DNA of 64,000 bases from Agrostemma githago (GCA_958450325.1 OY288243.1:61302606-61366605); one strand, 5' to 3'; shown: positions 33,308 to 45,420, counted from the stretch's first letter. Program-made: numbers and translations. Notes: a model not told the origin generated them from the letters alone.

Positions 33308-35473
33308 TGTGGACGTCCGTCCGCACCGCCCGGCGCCCCGCGCGTGCCCGCGCAGGACCGACCCGGTTTTCAACATGTGGCGGCGGCCACCCCGCGGCCC
33401 CCTCCCTGCCGGGGGCCAGTCCGATCTTGCATACGGGGCGAAGTGTCGGACCTTGATTTGGATGACGATCCGGACTTGTACTAGACGGGTGCGGGCACCC
33501 GTGTTTTCGTTTAGGAATCGATCGAGTCGTGGTTGTAAATGTTTAAAGGCCGTTTTGTTTGGTAAGGCAACCTTTTTAGTGAACTGAAGTTGTCGTTGAT
33601 TTGTGGAGTCGCCACCGAGTCGATTATGGGGACTCGGAAACCGTTCAAGTTAACTTTGATCCCTTACCGGCTCAAAGTTTAGTGGCACGGGACCTAAAGA
33701 TAAAGACTTGTACTCTTAAGCACTCCATGCCTGGAATGACTCTCATTGCCAATGGTTTCGGGCATCCAGAAACCGTCGATTCTGAGTAAGGGGTGAGGGT
33801 ACGTATTGGGAAGCCAACATCCGATAGATGTCGACACCCAATCCCGCCCGCACTATAGCGGCCTCTACTAATCAATCGATGGGCTGATATCCTAGTTCTT
33901 TTGTTGTGGTGGAAGTACTGTAACATCCGTTGTTTTAACCCTATATCTTTGCTATGTCGGTTGTTTAAGGACAAGTAAGTATTGTCGTCGAAGTAGTTGA
34001 GTTTACATTCTTTGCATGCGATTTCACGTGACAGGCAGGCCATGAAAAGATGTACGTAGAAGAGTAGAGAGTACTAGTATTATACGTATTAGCAAATCAG
34101 TTTTAACGTGATAATACGGATATTAGTCGTTCTCGTGGTATACCTTACTTGGTATTCTGCTTAAGATGCGTCGGTTCGGTATTAATAAAGATGCGTCGAA
34201 CCTAATAGGGCGAGCACCGGGATTAATATAGAACCCGACCATCACTTTGTTCAATTTTAGTTATTTTATGTCTTGGATTCCGTGTTAGGTCATTTAGCAT
34301 GCGATTATAAGGTCATAAAAGCAATAAATCATACGAAAAACTGTAGATGCGAATGTAAGTAAATCATGTAGTGAGGAGTTTCACCCTAGGAGTATACACT
34401 AAACAGGACTCGATGCATAGATAGTTTTGAGAGCGGATCTCGGAATTACTCGGGTCTATTTAGTGTGTTTTAGTGTTTGAGGTTGAAGTTGGGACGTTAC
34501 GTATCTTAGTACGTGTAGTGGACCTAGTGTCCATGCCTAGTATAGTCGTAGTGCATAATAATAGAAAGTGCGAGAATGGAAAGTTTTGTTTAGATGACAA
34601 CCTAGTGATGACTCGATCAACAGGCAGATCCTCCTAGCTTGACCAGTGACTCCGACAGAACTCTGTTACCGTTTGACCTTCCCGCGGCTACTCCAGCAGA
34701 GCATCGTTGCTAAGGACTAGTCCTGCGGCTAATCAGAACTGGGGTACTAGTTTTGAGCTAGTCGATCACAGGCACCTCGGTATCGAGTGGAGTACTCGAA
34801 GGTGAGGAGTAGCGTCGATGTCGCTTTTTTTTTATCGGAACTACGATTGTGTGGATCGTTTGCCTCGGGTGTCGGAGTGCGAGCCCTTAGCGAGAGTTTA
34901 GAGGGAGAGGAGATAATGGAATTGTGTCGAAATGAGGGTGTGAAGGGGGGTATTTATAGGTGTTTTCGGCCCTCGTCGCCCATATAGGTGCGTGAGCTGG
35001 GGCGCACCAGGTCTCAGGCGCCTGGGCTTAGGCGTGGGGAGACCAAGGCGCGTCGGGTGGGGCGGTTGGGATTTTGAGGATACGGTTTTGTTACTTTCCA
35101 AAACCGTGAGGCGGGTGTGTGATATCTTGCTTGGACATTAAGGCTTCCCCACGGCTTGACCTAGCGCCGTGGGTTTAGTGGGCCTTGGGTGTTCATCCCG
35201 AGGCTCGTTTGACTCGGTGTTGACTCGGTTCGAGTTTCGAGGCCGACTCGGGGTCCCGGTGTCGGAATTGACTCTAATTAGTGTCTACGCGACCGTGACG
35301 ACACGACTAAGGCTGCCATCATGTTAGTTTAATTTGCCCGAGTAATTTATTTGATCCGTTTTATAGAAAAACTACCTAAAACATCGTGAACCCGTGTTGC
35401 GTTGCAGTCCTATCGTCATTGGGTGTTTGTTGGGCACTTCTGCAGCCACCAGGTCCAAATCTGGGTGTCTAAA
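33308..35473 (-). mobile_element. 5' LTR of Ogre-like element
   Basis: 2166 bp, uninterrupted. The terminus next to the target duplication reads TCTAAA where the other LTR has TCTACA, a single substitution at the very end. It is near-identical to the left LTR with scattered differences and a few small indels (for example, a few bases missing near 34735), so the insertion is not very old. Confidence 0.9.
34951..34959 (-). promoter_or_regulatory. Putative TATA box in 5' LTR
   Basis: On the minus strand CTATAAATA is followed by CCCCCC. It would drive transcription of the gag strand. The same site occurs in the left LTR. Confidence 0.45.
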
Positions 35474-35739
35474 GTTATATATGAAGTTTTGTTTGTTGTA
35501 CTATGAAGTTGTGAAGTCACGTAGTTGCAGTTGTAAAACTGAGTTTGTTTGCTTTTTAATTTCGGTGTAATATACGACTTTACGAACTGTAGCTTATGGT
35601 ATGGCAGTGAAGGGAAGATGTGGGTGAAGTCTCACTGTTCTATGTTAAAGTGACATTGTTTCATCGTTAGAGTTGATGTGTCTTTATGTTGTAAATTATT
35701 GTTTTTCTGCTGAAAATTGGCCCGACACGTACGTACGGT
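35474..35739. other. MULE B intron right of the insertion
   Basis: Begins with the right GTTAT duplication, then GAAGTT-rich intron DNA like that at 14217-14597. Coding similarity (GPTRTYG) starts at about 35718, but I do not see an intact AG acceptor in front of it. Confidence 0.6.
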
Positions 35740-36470
35740 ATGGTTAAGGAGCATGTGAATGGATTTGAGAATATTGGGGCTAGCTTGAATGAATTCAAGA
35801 ATTTTGGGAGGGATCTTAAGTACCTTCATCAACGAGATGGGCAGCTTTTCGTAGATAATTTTAAGGAAATGGTGCGGAACCGGGAAGGGTTCTATTTTGA
35901 CTACGAATTGGCGGCCGACGGTAGCTTATGTAGGGTTATTTGGGTCGACGGTGTTGGTAAGAGGAACTACGAAATGTTTGGGGATGCTGTGTCCTTTGAT
36001 CCTACATATGGGACTAACATGTACTCGATGATCTTCACTCCATTCACTGGGGTTGACAATCACAAAAGGTCAGTGATATTTGGCGGTGCCCTCATTCCTC
36101 GCGAGAACACTGAGTCCTTCAATTGGGTGTTCACCCGTTTCTTGGACGCGATGGGGGGGAAGGAACCAGAGTATATAATAACAGACCAAGATCCCGTTAT
36201 TATTAGCTCCGTGGCGTTTGTCTTTAAGAAAGCGAGGCATCGGTAATGTATGGGGCACATAATGAACAAGGTTCCTGTGAAGTTTGGTTTGACTAGGAGC
36301 AATTACATTGAGTTCATAAATAAGCTAAATGGTATTGTGTGGGACGACACCATTGAACCCGCAGAGTTTGACTCCAGGTGGAAGGAAATTATGGAGGAAC
36401 ATGGAGTGGCTGAAGTTGATTGGTTTAACACCGCATTTGCTGATAGAAAGCAGTGGGTCATGGCTCATTG
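35718..36470 (+). pseudogene. MULE B transposase, catalytic (MULE) domain
   Basis: Reads MVKEHVNGFENIGASLNEFKNFGRDLKYL, then the Mutator transposase core: VSFDPTYGTNMYSMIFTPFTGVDNH (first catalytic Asp), FNWVFTRFLDAMGG and IITDQD (second Asp). The expected HRLCMWHI zinc-like motif reads HR-stop-CMGHI at about 36238-36255, so there is a TAA and a Trp-to-Gly change. The frame then continues with FGLTRSNYIEFINKLNGIVWDD...EFDSRWKEIMEEHG until a solo LTR cuts it at 36471. It is colinear with the MULE C homologue. It would cut and join element ends if intact, but is inactive here. Confidence 0.8.
36466..36470. repeat. Target-site duplication CATTG for solo LTR
   Basis: Repeated at 38710-38714 on the other side of the LTR. 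Confidence 0.85.
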
Positions 36471-38709
36471 TGTAACACCCCGTTACTTTCCGATTCAATC
36501 ATAGAGTTTGACTTTTCTATTTTTATTTAAATCGGGTTTTAAGTTAGAAAAGTTTTTTCGTTATCGTTATAAATATTAAAATATTTTCGGTCCTTCATAA
36601 ACTAAATCGGCTTTGGGCCATTTTAAAAGTTTGAAACTTTATTTATAAAGCAACTTGATTTCAATTGTACTTTGACTCAAAAACAAGAAAGAAAGAAAAA
36701 AAATTATAAAATATAAACCTATTAAAAAACCCTCGTGATCATCATCACACATTCACACAACACATTCACACCCTATTACCTTCCTATCACCTCCCTTCCG
36801 CACCTTTTCCCTCTCCATCTGTTTTATGTGCCAGTCATTCGATCTCCGTCGCGAAATCGGTTCTTAATCCTTTGTCTACGTTAAGCCGTTTTACATCATA
36901 TTTCATCAAAACCGTAAGTCTTTAACCAATTTCCCCTATTTTTTCTCTAACTCGGGACCCAATATGAAGTATGTTGTTTTTTTATGTGTCGATTCTTTTC
37001 TTTTGTTCCTGTTGGTTAAAACCCGTATTCCCGACATGGTTAATTTGTATGTAAGTAATAACCTTGGGTTGATTTAAAGTAGAATATGTGAGTTGAGTCT
37101 TGGATGGTTATAATCGTAGTGGAGCGGTTGTGATTGAGTCGAAACTTAGTTAGTCTGTCAGTCTTAGAACCCAATCTCAAGGTATGAATCTTGTTAAACG
37201 GAGTTGCAAATTCATGTGTAAGTATTGTAGGACTCGACGTCCGGGGTTAAAAAAGGAGTTCGGGTCGAGTAAATATTTGTATGTATGTCAGGGGTGGGTC
37301 GTGACATTAGAGGAAAGAAACGTAAGCAAGTTGTTAGATTATTGGTTTGTGGGTCATGAGAATAGATTTCAATTGCATTATATGGAGTATTTGTGAATAA
37401 AGTGTGGGAAGAGAAGAGAAGTATAAATAATTTAGTTGGGGTGTGTTTTAATTGGTGCCTATTTTGGTATACATAAAGAATATACAATGAGGTTAGTGTG
37501 AGAATGTCGTCTTCATTCAATTCTACCATAGAAGAATTGAACGTTGAGTTTGGGTCATTTTAATATTAATTGGCCAGTTATTAAATCATTTATATTATTT
37601 GTAGTTTGTGGGTTCGAGGAGAAAGAATTTTTGGACTTAGTATTAGCTTGGATTGACCGTCTTGAGAGGTAAGGACGTTTTACCCTTTTCACATTTAAGT
37701 AAAGAGCACGTTTGGTTCAAATTATATTTTTAAAGCGGTTTTATAAATTATTTTGTCAATGGTGAATTTTTATGATACTCGTAATATTTGGATATGGAAC
37801 TTTGTGACACGAGTCACACATTGGTATTATTTTGGTAAAAATTTTGGAGATTATAACAGACTCTGGGAGCTCTGTTGGTCTAGTTGGTTTAAGGTGCATT
37901 TACGACGTTCCTGGGACTTCGTCCCGAAACTGAACTCTTGGCCCGAGTTATATTTGAGTGGGGTAACCGGCCTCACTTGCTAGGTAGTTAGACTTTCTCC
38001 TTTGGCAGCATCATCCTACTTACTATCCAAATGCGAGAGGTGCGCACTATATAAGTCGAACTAAGCACAGGTGATACCTCTTGACCGTGCAAGGGTAGGA
38101 CCTTGGCACACAGTGGGGGAAATATATTTGGGATGATTTTGGTTTTGACTTCTGCTTTTACAGTATTGTGTTTTGGTATCAAAACGGTGGCTTTTAACTC
38201 TGGTTTCAGTTACTATAAAACTATTATTAATATTTTACGTTTTCATTATATTATAATTTTACTCAGCTTTGCTGACGTCCTTTTGTTTTGGGTCGTTCCC
38301 CCACTGGAACCTGTACCTATTCGTGATTTTGGGTACAGTTGATAGGTACACTTGATATGCTGCATGGGTGCATTCTGGTTTCGGGTTTTGCTGAGCGAGG
38401 AAGGATTTTGATTATTTAAATTTGGCTCCGAGCTATTTATATTTATACTTATATTTATTTTATTGGTTTGAGATTGTTTTAAACCGTTTTGCATTTTGTA
38501 AGCCTTAAGTCTTCCGCTGCAACGTTTCCATTTAATTAAGTTTCGAAATTCAACTTCGTTTCAATTATTTTCTATCAAGTTTCTTTTCGGTTGATTTATA
38601 TCATTTTATTTGCCTTGCACTTGGCTTTGTGAGCTAAGTGCGGAGTAACAACTTTGAATTTTCCGTTTCAGTTTGTTATTTTGGTCGCGAAAAATTTAGG
38701 GTTGTTACA
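36471..38709 (+). mobile_element. Solo LTR in the MULE B transposase exon
   Basis: 2239 bp from TGTAACACCCC to GGGTTGTTACA, flanked by CATTG on both sides (36466-36470 and 38710-38714). Removing it rejoins the transposase reading QWVMAHCREIRMSSVMRTTQRSESANSFF. It has TG...CA ends and no internal genes. It shares the TGTAACACCCC start with the 3.1 kb solo LTR, but the bodies look different. Confidence 0.9.
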
Positions 38710-39100
38710 CATTGTCGAGAGATACGCATGAGCAGCGTTATGAGAACAACACAAAGGTCAGAGAGTGCAAATAGTTTCTTCAAGAGGTTTGAAGGCAAGT
38801 CTGGTACTTTGGTGGAGTTCTGGATGCGCTACGAAAGTGCGATGGAGCAGTAAAGGCATACTCAGAAGAAGCTTGACAATGAGAACAAGCACTCGAGGCC
38901 TAAGTTGGAGACTCATTTAGCTATTGAAGCTAATGCTGCGAAGTTGTATACTTATGAAGTATTTAGTGAATTCCAGTCCGAGGTGAAGCATTCTATTGAC
39001 ACGTGCACGGTACGTGGCTTTGAGGTGAATGAAGGACTGAGGTTACTACGGTGAAGGATCAATCTAGGAATTGCGTTTACGTTGTTCGTTATAACCCAGG
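38710..39100 (+). pseudogene. MULE B transposase, segment after the solo LTR
   Basis: Continues with MRTTQRSESANSFFKRFEGKSGTLVEFWMRYESAMEQ, then TAA (38851) where the family has Gln, then RHTQKKLDNENKHSRPKLETHLAIEANAAKLYTYEVFSEFQ. Near 39045 a one-base shift separates EVNEGLR from VTTVKDQSRNCVYVVRYNPG. An intron with a GT start near 39100 and an AG end near 39203 follows. Confidence 0.75.
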
Positions 39101-39197
39101 TATGCTCCTTATTCGTTTACAGTTGTTTTTTTTACTGTTGAAGTTCCAGTTTTGGTTGCCAAAGTTACGTTGGTAATGCTTTGAAGTTCATTTTTCT

Positions 39198-39797
39198 GTG
39201 TCAGAGTTGAAGCAAGCGACGTGCACCTGTACCTTGTATGAAAGAAGAGGGATTCTATGCAGACATGTTATTTGGATTTTGACGTCACATGGGCAGAAGA
39301 CGATACCAGCAGCTTACGTGTGTAGAAGGTGGTCGGTTGACGCATCTGGAGGAAATTTTGTCGGCGGGGTAGATGAAAAGCAGTTAGAGATGACGAAGCT
39401 GTGGTCTGAATTTCACGAAGTAGTTGGCGTGGTTCGTGAATTGTTTAAGGAAGATGTTCAGAAACTGAGGGAAGTGGTTAGGGCTTTTATCGATAGCGTT
39501 AGTAAGCCTGCCGAGCCACTGATGAAAGAACAGGAATTTGAGAAATTGCTTGGTTGTACGTCTACTAGTGAAATAACTATTCTGCCTCCACAAAAGCCGA
39601 AGACTAAAGGTAGTGGGAAGAGGATGTTGTCAATGAAGACAAAGGCAGCTGCCCTTGCGAGAAAACCGAAGCGGCTGTGCAAGAACTGCAAACGAATGAC
39701 TCACCATGGTAAGAGAAATTGTCCTAACCCATTTGCGGAGCATCCACCGTCGGAGGACGAAGTTTCAGAATTTGTCGATGATGACGACGTAGAGTAA
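39198..39797 (+). pseudogene. MULE B transposase, SWIM finger and zinc-knuckle C-terminus
   Basis: Opens with TCTCTLYERRGILCRHVIWIL, a SWIM zinc finger (CXCXnCXH) typical of FAR1/MULE proteins, followed by IPAAYVCRRWS. The C-terminus has a KTKGSGKRM basic stretch and a Cys/His cluster (LCKNCKRMTHHGKRNCP) resembling a CX2CX4HX4C knuckle. This piece is open to its TAA at 39797, but the upstream gene is broken. It ends about 70 bases before a 148 bp repeat. Confidence 0.8.
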
Positions 39798-39869
39798 GGA
39801 GCGACAAGTTTGTGAGTTCAGTGATCAGGAATTGTAATGTCAGTTAAATTCCTTTACAAATTTAGTAAG

Positions 39870-40315
39870 TTCAGCTCTTTTTGTAGGAAGTTTAACAGTA
39901 GAAGAAATCTTAGATATGTTTGAGCATGCAACTTTAGTTCAATGGATTTGAAACTTCAGTGGCCTGTCGCAGAACTTTAACACTAGTAAATCGCAATTTC
40001 AATGTTATTAGAACGAGTTCAGCTCTTGTTGTAGGAAGTTTAACAGTAGAAGAAATCATAGATATGTTTGAGCATGCAACTTTAGTTCAATGGATTTGAA
40101 ACTTCAGTGGCCTGTCGCAGAACTTTAACACTACTAAATCGCAATTTCAATGTTATTAGAACGAATTGAGCTCTTTTTGTAGAAAGTTTAACAGTAGAAG
40201 AAATCTTAGATATGTTTGAGCTTGCAACTTTAGTTCAATGGATATAAAACTTCAGTGGCCAGTCGCAGAACTTTAACACTACTAAATCGCAATTTCAATG
40301 TTATTAGAACAAATT
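39870..40315. repeat. Three tandem copies of a 148 bp unit
   Basis: The CAGCTCTT(G/T)TTGTAG start recurs at 39871, 40019 and 40167. The units are nearly identical throughout, including ACTTCAGTGGCC. The array follows the transposase stop. Confidence 0.95.
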
Positions 40316-40752
40316 CAAGTGTGAAATGGTATGCTACGCAAATTCAGGGGACACGATTCTGAAGTGTCGCATTGTTAGAGTTGAAGTTGTAATGTTTTTG
40401 ATGTAAAGTTTCAGGCGTGGAGTAGTTTGATTTTAGTGGTAGATGAAGTGCACCAGTTAGTTATTGAAGTTTTGAAAGTTATGTGCTGAAGTTATGTTAC
40501 AGTCGAATTAAAGTTTCAAAAACAATAATAGTTAAATATTGAACAAGGCTATGAAGATTGAAGGAAAATGGCACATGGTTATTTGAATAGACATATAGCG
40601 TTCGTCATTTTTGGGGGAAAACTGTTGCTTAGTAGCCTGCTGTTTTGATTACAAAAGACAATGAGGAAATTCGAGTTTTGGGCAAAATACATAGTGGCGG
40701 ATCAAAGTTTTGCTTGCCGAAAACAGAAAGTTAAGAAACCATGACTGGGGAA
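40316..40752. other. Non-coding spacer between the two MULE B genes
   Basis: Tail-to-tail intergenic DNA with many GAAGTT/TTGAAGTT words. No gene is seen. Confidence 0.6.
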
Positions 40753-43700
40753 TTACTTCCTACGACTAGTGTACACCTTTGGAGCCTTACGTTTCTCCTT
40801 CAAAATATCCCAAATGTTTTCTTTTTCCGCATTGAACTTGTAGATCTGTTTGCGGATTGTTTTCCGTTCTTTCTTGTAGTCTGAGAGAATGAGTGTGGCA
40901 GTGAGCTGGACTATGAGGAATCGCCTGCAGACCTTACGCTGTAGGTCTTTAAGGGGTGGCATCTCCTCCTCACCCTCATGCAGGAGCATGTGCATCATTG
41001 TAAACAACCCAGACTCTTTTTGATTGATGACATTACTCTGCCACTCCATTTTGATCTATCTTATTTCGAAGAAAGGGAGCTGGATGGCCTTGGTAACCCC
41101 CTTCACTTCTAAGTAGTTACTCATTCCAGCTGCCTATGGGAAATTGGAGTAAGCTGCGTCAGCTCATAGCAGATTGTTATATTTTCTAGTACGATATAGT
41201 AGGTTGCGCATAGTTAATACTTACAACAATGTATGCGGCTTTGTGGACATCAGAGTTCGGGAAGTCAGGGTGTAGGTAGTGGTCCAGAACGTCAACTGTT
41301 TCTTTCTTGAAGTTGAGACAAATGCAGGCAAAGTATTGGTTGATGTTGACTGGAAGAAAAATAAGGTCGGACTGCAAATTGACTGTTGGACGGCAATCTT
41401 TGATGAACACGTCCCAAAATCTGTAAAGCTTTTCCTGCAGGGAATCTAAAGGGGTTGCTTGGTCGAAAGTCTCTATAAGATTTGTAATGACATCCTGTGG
41501 AATTTAGAAAACATAAATGTGAAATGTAATGAACATGTAAAGTGCACGTAATATAATTAATATGTTGAACACCTAGTTTAAAATTTCAGAAGTTCGGGAA
41601 GGTGAATTGTAGTAGTTATAATTTTTGAAGTTGTAGAAGGTATGTGATGAAGTTATATTACAATTGAATTAAAGTTTCATAAACACTATTGATTAAATAC
41701 TGAGGTAGCCTATGAAAATACACTATGAAATTTCATACACTCAGAAAGATGGAGTTTCAAAGTTATTGAATTAAAGTTGTAATGTGTTTTGAGTAAAAGT
41801 GTTGAGTTCGAAAATGTAAATGAAGGCTGCTGGAGATGCAAACTATATGTGCTGAACCCTATGTGCTGAAGTTGTTCCACCGTTGAGTTGAAGTCTCAAA
41901 AACTAAAATTCCTTAGAATTTGAGTTAAAGTTGCAAACCCGATGTGTTGATGTTTTAGAGCAAAATAATGAACAACTTCACACTATCTGCTGATGAAGTT
42001 TTCAATGTTGTTCTATGAAGTTGTGAACTGACTTAGCTGAAGTTTTAAATTGATTATGTTGACATTTTGAATATTGAACGTTAGGAATGGAGGCTGATTG
42101 TATGTGGGGGGTGAGTTAAAAAGTTACGGAAATTGAGATTTGAAGTTCTTAAATAATTGAATTAAAGTTTCAAGCGTAATGCAGACTAATTTCAAAGAAA
42201 AACTAATGTAGAAATAGTCAGAGTGGGGGTTAGTGCATACCGAGTGGCGTAACCCCATGAACGTCATTGTTGGAAGAGTTCCGTCCCCTGGGTCTGCAGC
42301 GGAAATACGAGTGAGGAGTATCAACCAGCACTCTAGGACGGAAGACTACATGTCCGTGTCAGGGAGCATGGTCAGTACGTCCGAGCGAGTTATTTTTGTG
42401 TCCTTCCCGTAATTTGCTAATAGCTTACTGAATTCGGTAAAATGGATCGTATTAACTGGTTATCAGTAGGTAGGTAGGTCAAACCAAATAAGAAACCAGA
42501 AAGTTGAAAAGGAAGCTTACTCGTTGGGATAAGCGTAATCATCGAGCAGGCTATAGTCCGCTACATGCTTCCGTAAATTCGGGAGATTGCTTAACAATTG
42601 TTGGTTGGCGCGGAATGTTTTTGACACGGTCAACGCTTTTGTGTCAATGTCCCCGAAATCCAAAGTGCACCCGAGACCATTCCCCCCACCACGGTTGCGA
42701 CTCCTCAGTGATGACATTGCTTCCCGCAGAGTTGAATCTAAAACGGTACCTTGCACTGGAGTATTTACTGGCTGATGTTCTGTGGAACACTGCCGCTTAG
42801 ATGACGACCCTCGTACGTTGTGCTGAGCTCGTTTCTTAGATTGCACTACTGAGTTTGCCAATAATGCCTCAGGTCGCTGTTCCTCACCGCCCACGTGCAC
42901 CTGGTCCGAACGTGCATCGGCGCCCACCTGCACAGTTCCAGCAGGCTGCTCCAATGGAAGTTCAGGCTGCTCCACTGGAACTTCAGGCTGCTCCCTTACC
43001 GGCACATCTATGTGGTCTTCATCACGGGGTGTGATGTCGGTTGTAGTCTTCCCAGCCGCTGCAGCGTACACTGGTGCGTTGGCAGCTGAATCTCGAAAAT
43101 GGAAGGCTGACTCGCACACCTAATCAACATATCGATGGAGTTCGTCGCTAGTCCAAAACGCCTGGGATGATTGGCAGTGATCTGTTTTGGTCCAGAGAGA
43201 AGACGGCATGGTCCGATGCTTAATTTCACCCGTTGCTTCGCCAAACCAAGCTGGAAAAGCAACCTTATTCCTTTGCATTTTGAGAAGCAGCAGATGAACG
43301 TCTTGCAACGTTATTGTTCACCGTAGTGGATGAGTAAATAATTAGCGTACAATTAATAAAATAGGTCATTAGAGTAAATAATTAGCGTAAATTTCATTTT
43401 AAGCAGATTTATTTTAAATACTCCAGTCTATATGTACTGAAGTCTAAATAGTAAAGACAGATTGAAGATTGTACAAATTTACTTACGTCGTCAGCCCAAG
43501 CGGCCAGTTCGCTATCGTCCTCGTGCGCAGGTGGAAGCTCTATCTGGATGAATTTCCTCCCGCTGTTTCGGTGATTGGAACACGTAGGTGTACGTCCCGG
43601 GTCATCGTTACCGGTGATTAGCAGCATCGTATTGACTTCGACTCCGTCGGAATAAGACCGTGGATAGGTCATTTTCGACCACACCTGCCTACCCAACGAA

Positions 43701-44510
43701 CCAGCCATCATCTCACCGTCTAGTCGTGCTGCCAGATTCTCGTTGTTCCAGTGCTTAATTAAGGGTAGATCATGTGGGCAAGATTCTCCACGGAAATCGA
43801 ACCTCTGGAGGTATGTGATCATGAGAAACGGAACACAACCTCGCAAATGCTTCGGACTTTTCTTTGTCTCAGCAGCTGCATCGACCAGGTTTTTGAGAAT
43901 GTACGAACACCAGTCGTACTTGCTAATACTTGACCAGCTTCAGGTCTATTCCATTGTTTGACGTAGAGCACAGAAACGATGACATTGCAAATAGGACGAA
44001 CATCTTACAGAATAATTCACCCCCATTTTTATCGGTCATAAGTTCTTCGAATAGGCCACCAAGTTTTACTTGGTTGTTGTTGTTAGCGACATGGTAACGA
44101 GCCCTCCAAAAATCCTTTAATGCCTTGAACTCCTCGTCGGAGGATTGTTTCTTACGTCCGGTCGGTGCCAACTCCACTTCATTCGGCCGTGGCAGTAGAA
44201 AACAATCGTGGACGTCGTGTTTCGTCACACTGAACTCCTTCACCTCCGACGCCCGAAATACATGGGAACCGTGATCAAACGCTTTCAAAAACAGTGGTAC
44301 GTACTGCAAAGGGTACTTACTGCTCCTGAAATCCAGCAGCCCACCAAACCCGATTGAGCGTACGGAGTGTTTCTGCTTGTCATTTAGATTGGAAATTAAC
44401 TTCGCGAGCCTCTGTCCCCTACATCTAACAAGGACACTTGCATCCTCCTCCTCCTCGTCTAATGGCTCATTGCTCGCAGCTTCAACAAGTTGACGTTCTC
44501 CGGATGACAT
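40753..44510 (-). pseudogene. ULP1-like (C48) peptidase gene carried by MULE B
   Basis: Exons run right to left. N-terminal region 44510-43923 (MSSGERQLVEAA...GQRLAKLISNLNDKQKHSVRSIGFGGLL). Then 43922-43487 (KYDWCSYILKNLV...GCVPFLMITYLQRFDFRG), 43308-42517 (WTSDELHRYVD-stop-VCESAFHF, then a Pro/Glu-rich linker), about 42420-42244, and the peptidase part at about 41495-41227 and 41140-40753. ULP1 enzymes cleave SUMO conjugates. Here the His motif reads PVNINQYFACICL without His and the DCG motif reads KESGLF, so catalytic His and Cys are missing while VLDH keeps an Asp. In-frame TAGs at about 43120 and 42350, a frameshift near 43930 and a TAG near 41065 show decay. Confidence 0.7.
41500..42240. 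repeat. GAAGTT-word-rich intron of the ULP1-like gene
   Basis: Non-coding; variants of TTGAAGTT/AAAGTTTCA recur at short irregular intervals. The same words fill the transposase intron and the 3' spacer of the same element. Confidence 0.6.
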
Positions 44511-45341
44511 ATCAACTAGAAAATCTGCAATGATAAACAAGACAAAAAACTAACAAACAAGACAACATCGGCAATGATAAACAAGACAAATAAGACAACA
44601 TCTGCAATGTGACTAAAAACCCCTGATTTCTTTAATATTAAACGAAATCTACAACGATAAATATTCAATATGATTTTTTAATATGAAATCTGCAACGATA
44701 AACAAAACCCACAACAATACACACAAATTTTAAACGAACTTCGATTCTCAACCTAAAAACCTCTGATTTTTATGATTGTATGTAAAGGAATTTCGATTCC
44801 AAATCTATAAACCTATAATTTTTTTGATTTTAAACGAACTTCAATTGTATACCTAAAAAACCCTAACTTTTTTGATTGTAAACTAATAATCCTTAATGGT
44901 AGGCAAAAAGTTGAAAACTATAAACCATAATCGCAGTAAACACATGACTAATCGTTGAATAAAGACTCGTAAACCCTAAACCTTATGCGAAATTAGGGTT
45001 ACTCGAATTTCAGATTAGGGATTACTGTTTATCGAAGAAGTGTAATGCAGAACTGAAATGAAGAAATTAACAGTAATATTTACCTGAAATGAAGAACTGG
45101 AGGTGCTTCGATGGAGATTGAAAGCAGTGATAGATGGAGACTGAAGAGCGAGCAGTGATGAGTAACTGAAGAGGAGGAGTTTGGTGGATTCGTGGAGATG
45201 GGTTTGAGAGAGAATTGAATGGAAAATGTAAACAAGCAGAGTAATCAATTATGGTGGGAAAAAAGAGGGTGGGAAAAAAGAGGTATGCATGGAAAACGTA
45301 AACATTGCTTTTATTTTTTTTAAATAATTATATATATCACT
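44511..45341. other. MULE B subterminal non-coding DNA
   Basis: Upstream region of the minus-strand ULP1-like gene, containing repeated GCAATGATAAACAAGAC-type words and runs of AAACGAACTTC. It may hold that gene's promoter and 5' exon; no frame is convincing. Confidence 0.5.
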
Positions 45342-45420
45342 CAATCTCAGCCATCCATCTCTATTTAATCTGACGGCTGAGATTGGAACTTAGGACCTTA
45401 CATATGTAATATGCCCTTAT
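45342..45420. repeat. Right terminal inverted repeat of MULE B
   Basis: Reverse complement begins AAGGGCATATTACATATG and continues to GATGGATGGCTGAGATTG, matching 13067-13141. Confidence 0.8.

Larger units (their letters stand above)
14598..35473 (-). mobile_element. Tat/Ogre-like Ty3/gypsy element, non-autonomous, nested in MULE B
   Basis: Two directly repeated LTRs (14598-19866 including an insertion, and 33308-35473) are flanked by GTTAT (14593-14597 and 35474-35478). In element orientation (minus) the LTR begins TGTAGACACCCAG and ends CGTCCACA. A primer-binding site TGGCGACTCCGCTGGGGA sits 3 bases inside the 5' LTR. A polypurine tract lies next to the 3' LTR. Order along the minus strand: leader, 740-aa gag, integrase remnant, then two genes on the opposite strand, tandem repeats, polypurine tract and LTR. 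Protease, RT and RNase H are absent. The LTR termini, PBS type, antisense genes and repeats near the 3' LTR fit the Tat/Ogre lineage. Confidence 0.85.
13067..45420 (+). mobile_element. MULE 'B' with FAR1-type transposase and ULP1-like gene
   Basis: Terminal inverted repeats lie at 13067-13141 and 45342-45420. Both start AAGGGCAT (read inward), share a GTCC(A/T)AA-type core and end with GATGGATGGCTGAGATT. Inside are a plus-strand Mutator-type transposase gene (pieces from 13484 to 39797) and a minus-strand ULP1-peptidase-like gene (44510 to 40753). That pairing is known from ULP1-carrying MULEs such as the Kaonashi group. The element spans 32.4 kb only because it holds a 20.9 kb retroelement and a 2.2 kb solo LTR; without them it would be about 9.2 kb. 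The target duplication cannot be read because the flanks are TA and CT runs. Confidence 0.8.
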
